Made by a program: the position numbers and the translations under genes. From Clostridiales bacterium (GTDB lineage Bacteria > Bacillota > Clostridia > Christensenellales > CAG-917), in the NCBI GenBank assembly GCA_012800805.1, contig JAAZIO010000121.1, forward strand, positions 1-5,939: a stretch of 5,939 bases of DNA, given 5' to 3'. The notes beneath the pieces were generated by a model. It searched no databases. It had not been told where the DNA came from and saw only the letters and a list, made by a program, of their open reading frames with translations. The number at the start of each line of letters is the position of its first letter. The first letter of the stretch is position 1. This document shows, one piece after another, positions 5,373 through 5,939 of the stretch.

Positions 5373-5500
5373 ATTTACCTCCTATATTAATTAAAAAGCG
5401 CCGCTCCGCCAAATAGACAAAGCGACGCTAACTTGCGTTTGATTGTCCTCGGCAAGCATAATTTAAGCCTTTCGGCGCTTGCTGTCTTCGGCGTTAAGTT
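5373..5500 (-). ncRNA. L10 autoregulatory leader (resembles Rfam L10_leader)
   Basis: The predicted 128-nt rplJ leader starts at 5500. In order on the minus strand it contains GCCGAAGACAG, a helix strand GCAAGC (5477-5482), a small hairpin GCC-GAAA-GGC with a GNRA loop (5467-5476), the pairing strand GCTTGC (5452-5457), CCGAGGAC, and then a terminator hairpin. This arrangement matches what I know of L10 leaders, where L10, alone or with L12, binds and lowers expression of rplJ-rplL. The assignment rests on sequence pattern and position; no covariance model was run. Confidence 0.75.
5393..5429 (-). terminator. Intrinsic attenuator in the rplJ leader
   Basis: On the minus strand AGCGTCGCT (5421-5429) pairs with AGCGGCGCT (5397-5405) over 9 bp including one G-U, around a 15-base loop, and is followed by five T. 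It ends just before the rplJ ribosome binding site. It could stop transcription when L10 is in excess. Some upstream sequence (GCAAGT near 5435) could pair with the L10-leader strand GCTTGC and form an alternative fold. Confidence 0.7.
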
Positions 5501-5506
5501 GTATTG

Positions 5507-5535
5507 ATTATACTATCTTTTTGAACCGAAGTCAA
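5507..5535 (-). promoter_or_regulatory. Sigma-A promoter of rplJ-rplL
   Basis: On the minus strand TTGACT (5530-5535) and TATAAT (5507-5512) are spaced 17 bases apart, putting +1 on the A at 5500. The -35 box begins 4 bases after the rplA stop. This gives the stalk genes a promoter of their own, on top of any read-through from rplA. Confidence 0.85.
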
Positions 5536-5539
5536 ACGT

Positions 5540-5939
5540 TCAGTTCATTTTGTAGTTTACTTTTACGCTGGGGCCCATCGTTGAGGTGACGTAAACCGAC
5601 CTGAGGTATTGTCCCTTTGCCGCGGCGGGCTTTGCTTTGACCAGCGCTTCCATGATGGTGTTGAAGTTTTCAAGAAGCTTTTCCGCTCCAAAGGACTTCT
5701 TTCCGATGGGAACGTGGACAATGCTCTGCTTATCTACGCGGTATTCGACCTTACCTGCTTTGATTTCGGCAATCGCTCTTGCGATGTCCATTGTGACGGT
5801 GCCTGACTTGGGGTTTGGCATCAAGCCTTTCGGACCCAGGATTTTACCGAGGCGTCCCACAAGACCCATCATGTCGGGAGTGGTTACGACCACATCGTAG
5901 TCAAACCAGCTTTCGGCTTGAATCTTTTGAACCATTTCC
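5540..5939 (-). CDS. rplA: 50S ribosomal protein L1 (uL1), C-terminal part (partial at right edge)
   Basis: The last 132 codons plus stop of L1, the protein of the ribosome's L1 stalk at the E site, which in many bacteria also represses its own operon. Landmarks are the [20 protein letters not shown] segment, [20 protein letters not shown], the [20 protein letters not shown] region, and the C-terminal [15 protein letters not shown]. The Met at 5935 aligns inside the protein, with a Glu codon before it, so it is not the start; the gene runs off the window. It is followed by the rplJ promoter and leader, giving the usual L1-L10-L12 order. Confidence 0.95.
   Translation of the reverse strand, partial: EMVQKIQAESWFDYDVVVTTPDMMGLVGRLGKILGPKGLMPNPKSGTVTMDIARAIAEIKAGKVEYRVDKQSIVHVPIGKKSFGAEKLLENFNTIMEALVKAKPAAAKGQYLRSVYVTSTMGPSVKVNYKMN

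Noticed and set aside
5540..5935. ATG 5935 as a true gene start
   Set aside because: The translation aligns with the C-terminal half of L1 and continues upstream with an in-frame codon to the window edge.

Overview
The window looks like a chromosomal piece of a low-to-mid GC Bacillota, most likely class Clostridia. The evidence is the proteins (an L10/L7-L12 pair with Firmicute-type sequence, a SafA-type LysM joined to a CAP domain, a clostridial-looking secernin), the strong AGGAGG-type ribosome binding sites, the near-consensus sigma-A promoters, and the compact terminators with U-runs. Genus cannot be told from the sequence.

Layout, left to right. (1) Positions 1-450, minus strand: the N-terminal 150 residues of an OFA-family major facilitator transporter, running off the left edge. 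It has a perfect TTGACA-N17-TATAAT promoter, and its transcript is predicted to start with a stem-loop. (2) 635-1327, minus: a secreted LysM-CAP protein with its own terminator. (3) 1537-2688, minus: a glycerate 2-kinase with a terminator. Its promoter places +1 on the A of the ATG, so the mRNA is predicted to be leaderless. (4) 2782-4008, plus: a secernin-like C69 N-terminal-nucleophile hydrolase, divergent from the kinase, with back-to-back promoters in a 93-bp gap and a terminator after the stop. (5) 4047-4427: an accessory-like gap holding two perfect 19-bp direct repeats within roughly 50-bp units, a 30-bp perfect palindrome acting as terminator, and a 55-codon minus-strand reading frame with no start codon that looks like the 3' end of a lost gene. 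(6) 4463-5939, minus: rplL, rplJ and the 3' part of rplA. Between rplA and rplJ lie a sigma-A promoter and a 128-nt leader resembling the L10 autoregulatory leader, with an intrinsic terminator just before rplJ.

The translation genes form one functional unit: L10 and L7/L12 build the ribosomal stalk, and L10 (with L7/L12) probably controls its own operon through the leader. The kinase, hydrolase, LysM-CAP protein and transporter appear to be separate transcription units with no clear shared pathway. Points most worth a second look are the predicted leaderless kinase mRNA, the orphan gene fragment and repeats just beyond rplL, the absence of rpoB directly after rplL, and the 5'-terminal hairpin of the transporter mRNA. 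I did not find a convincing new multi-gene system.
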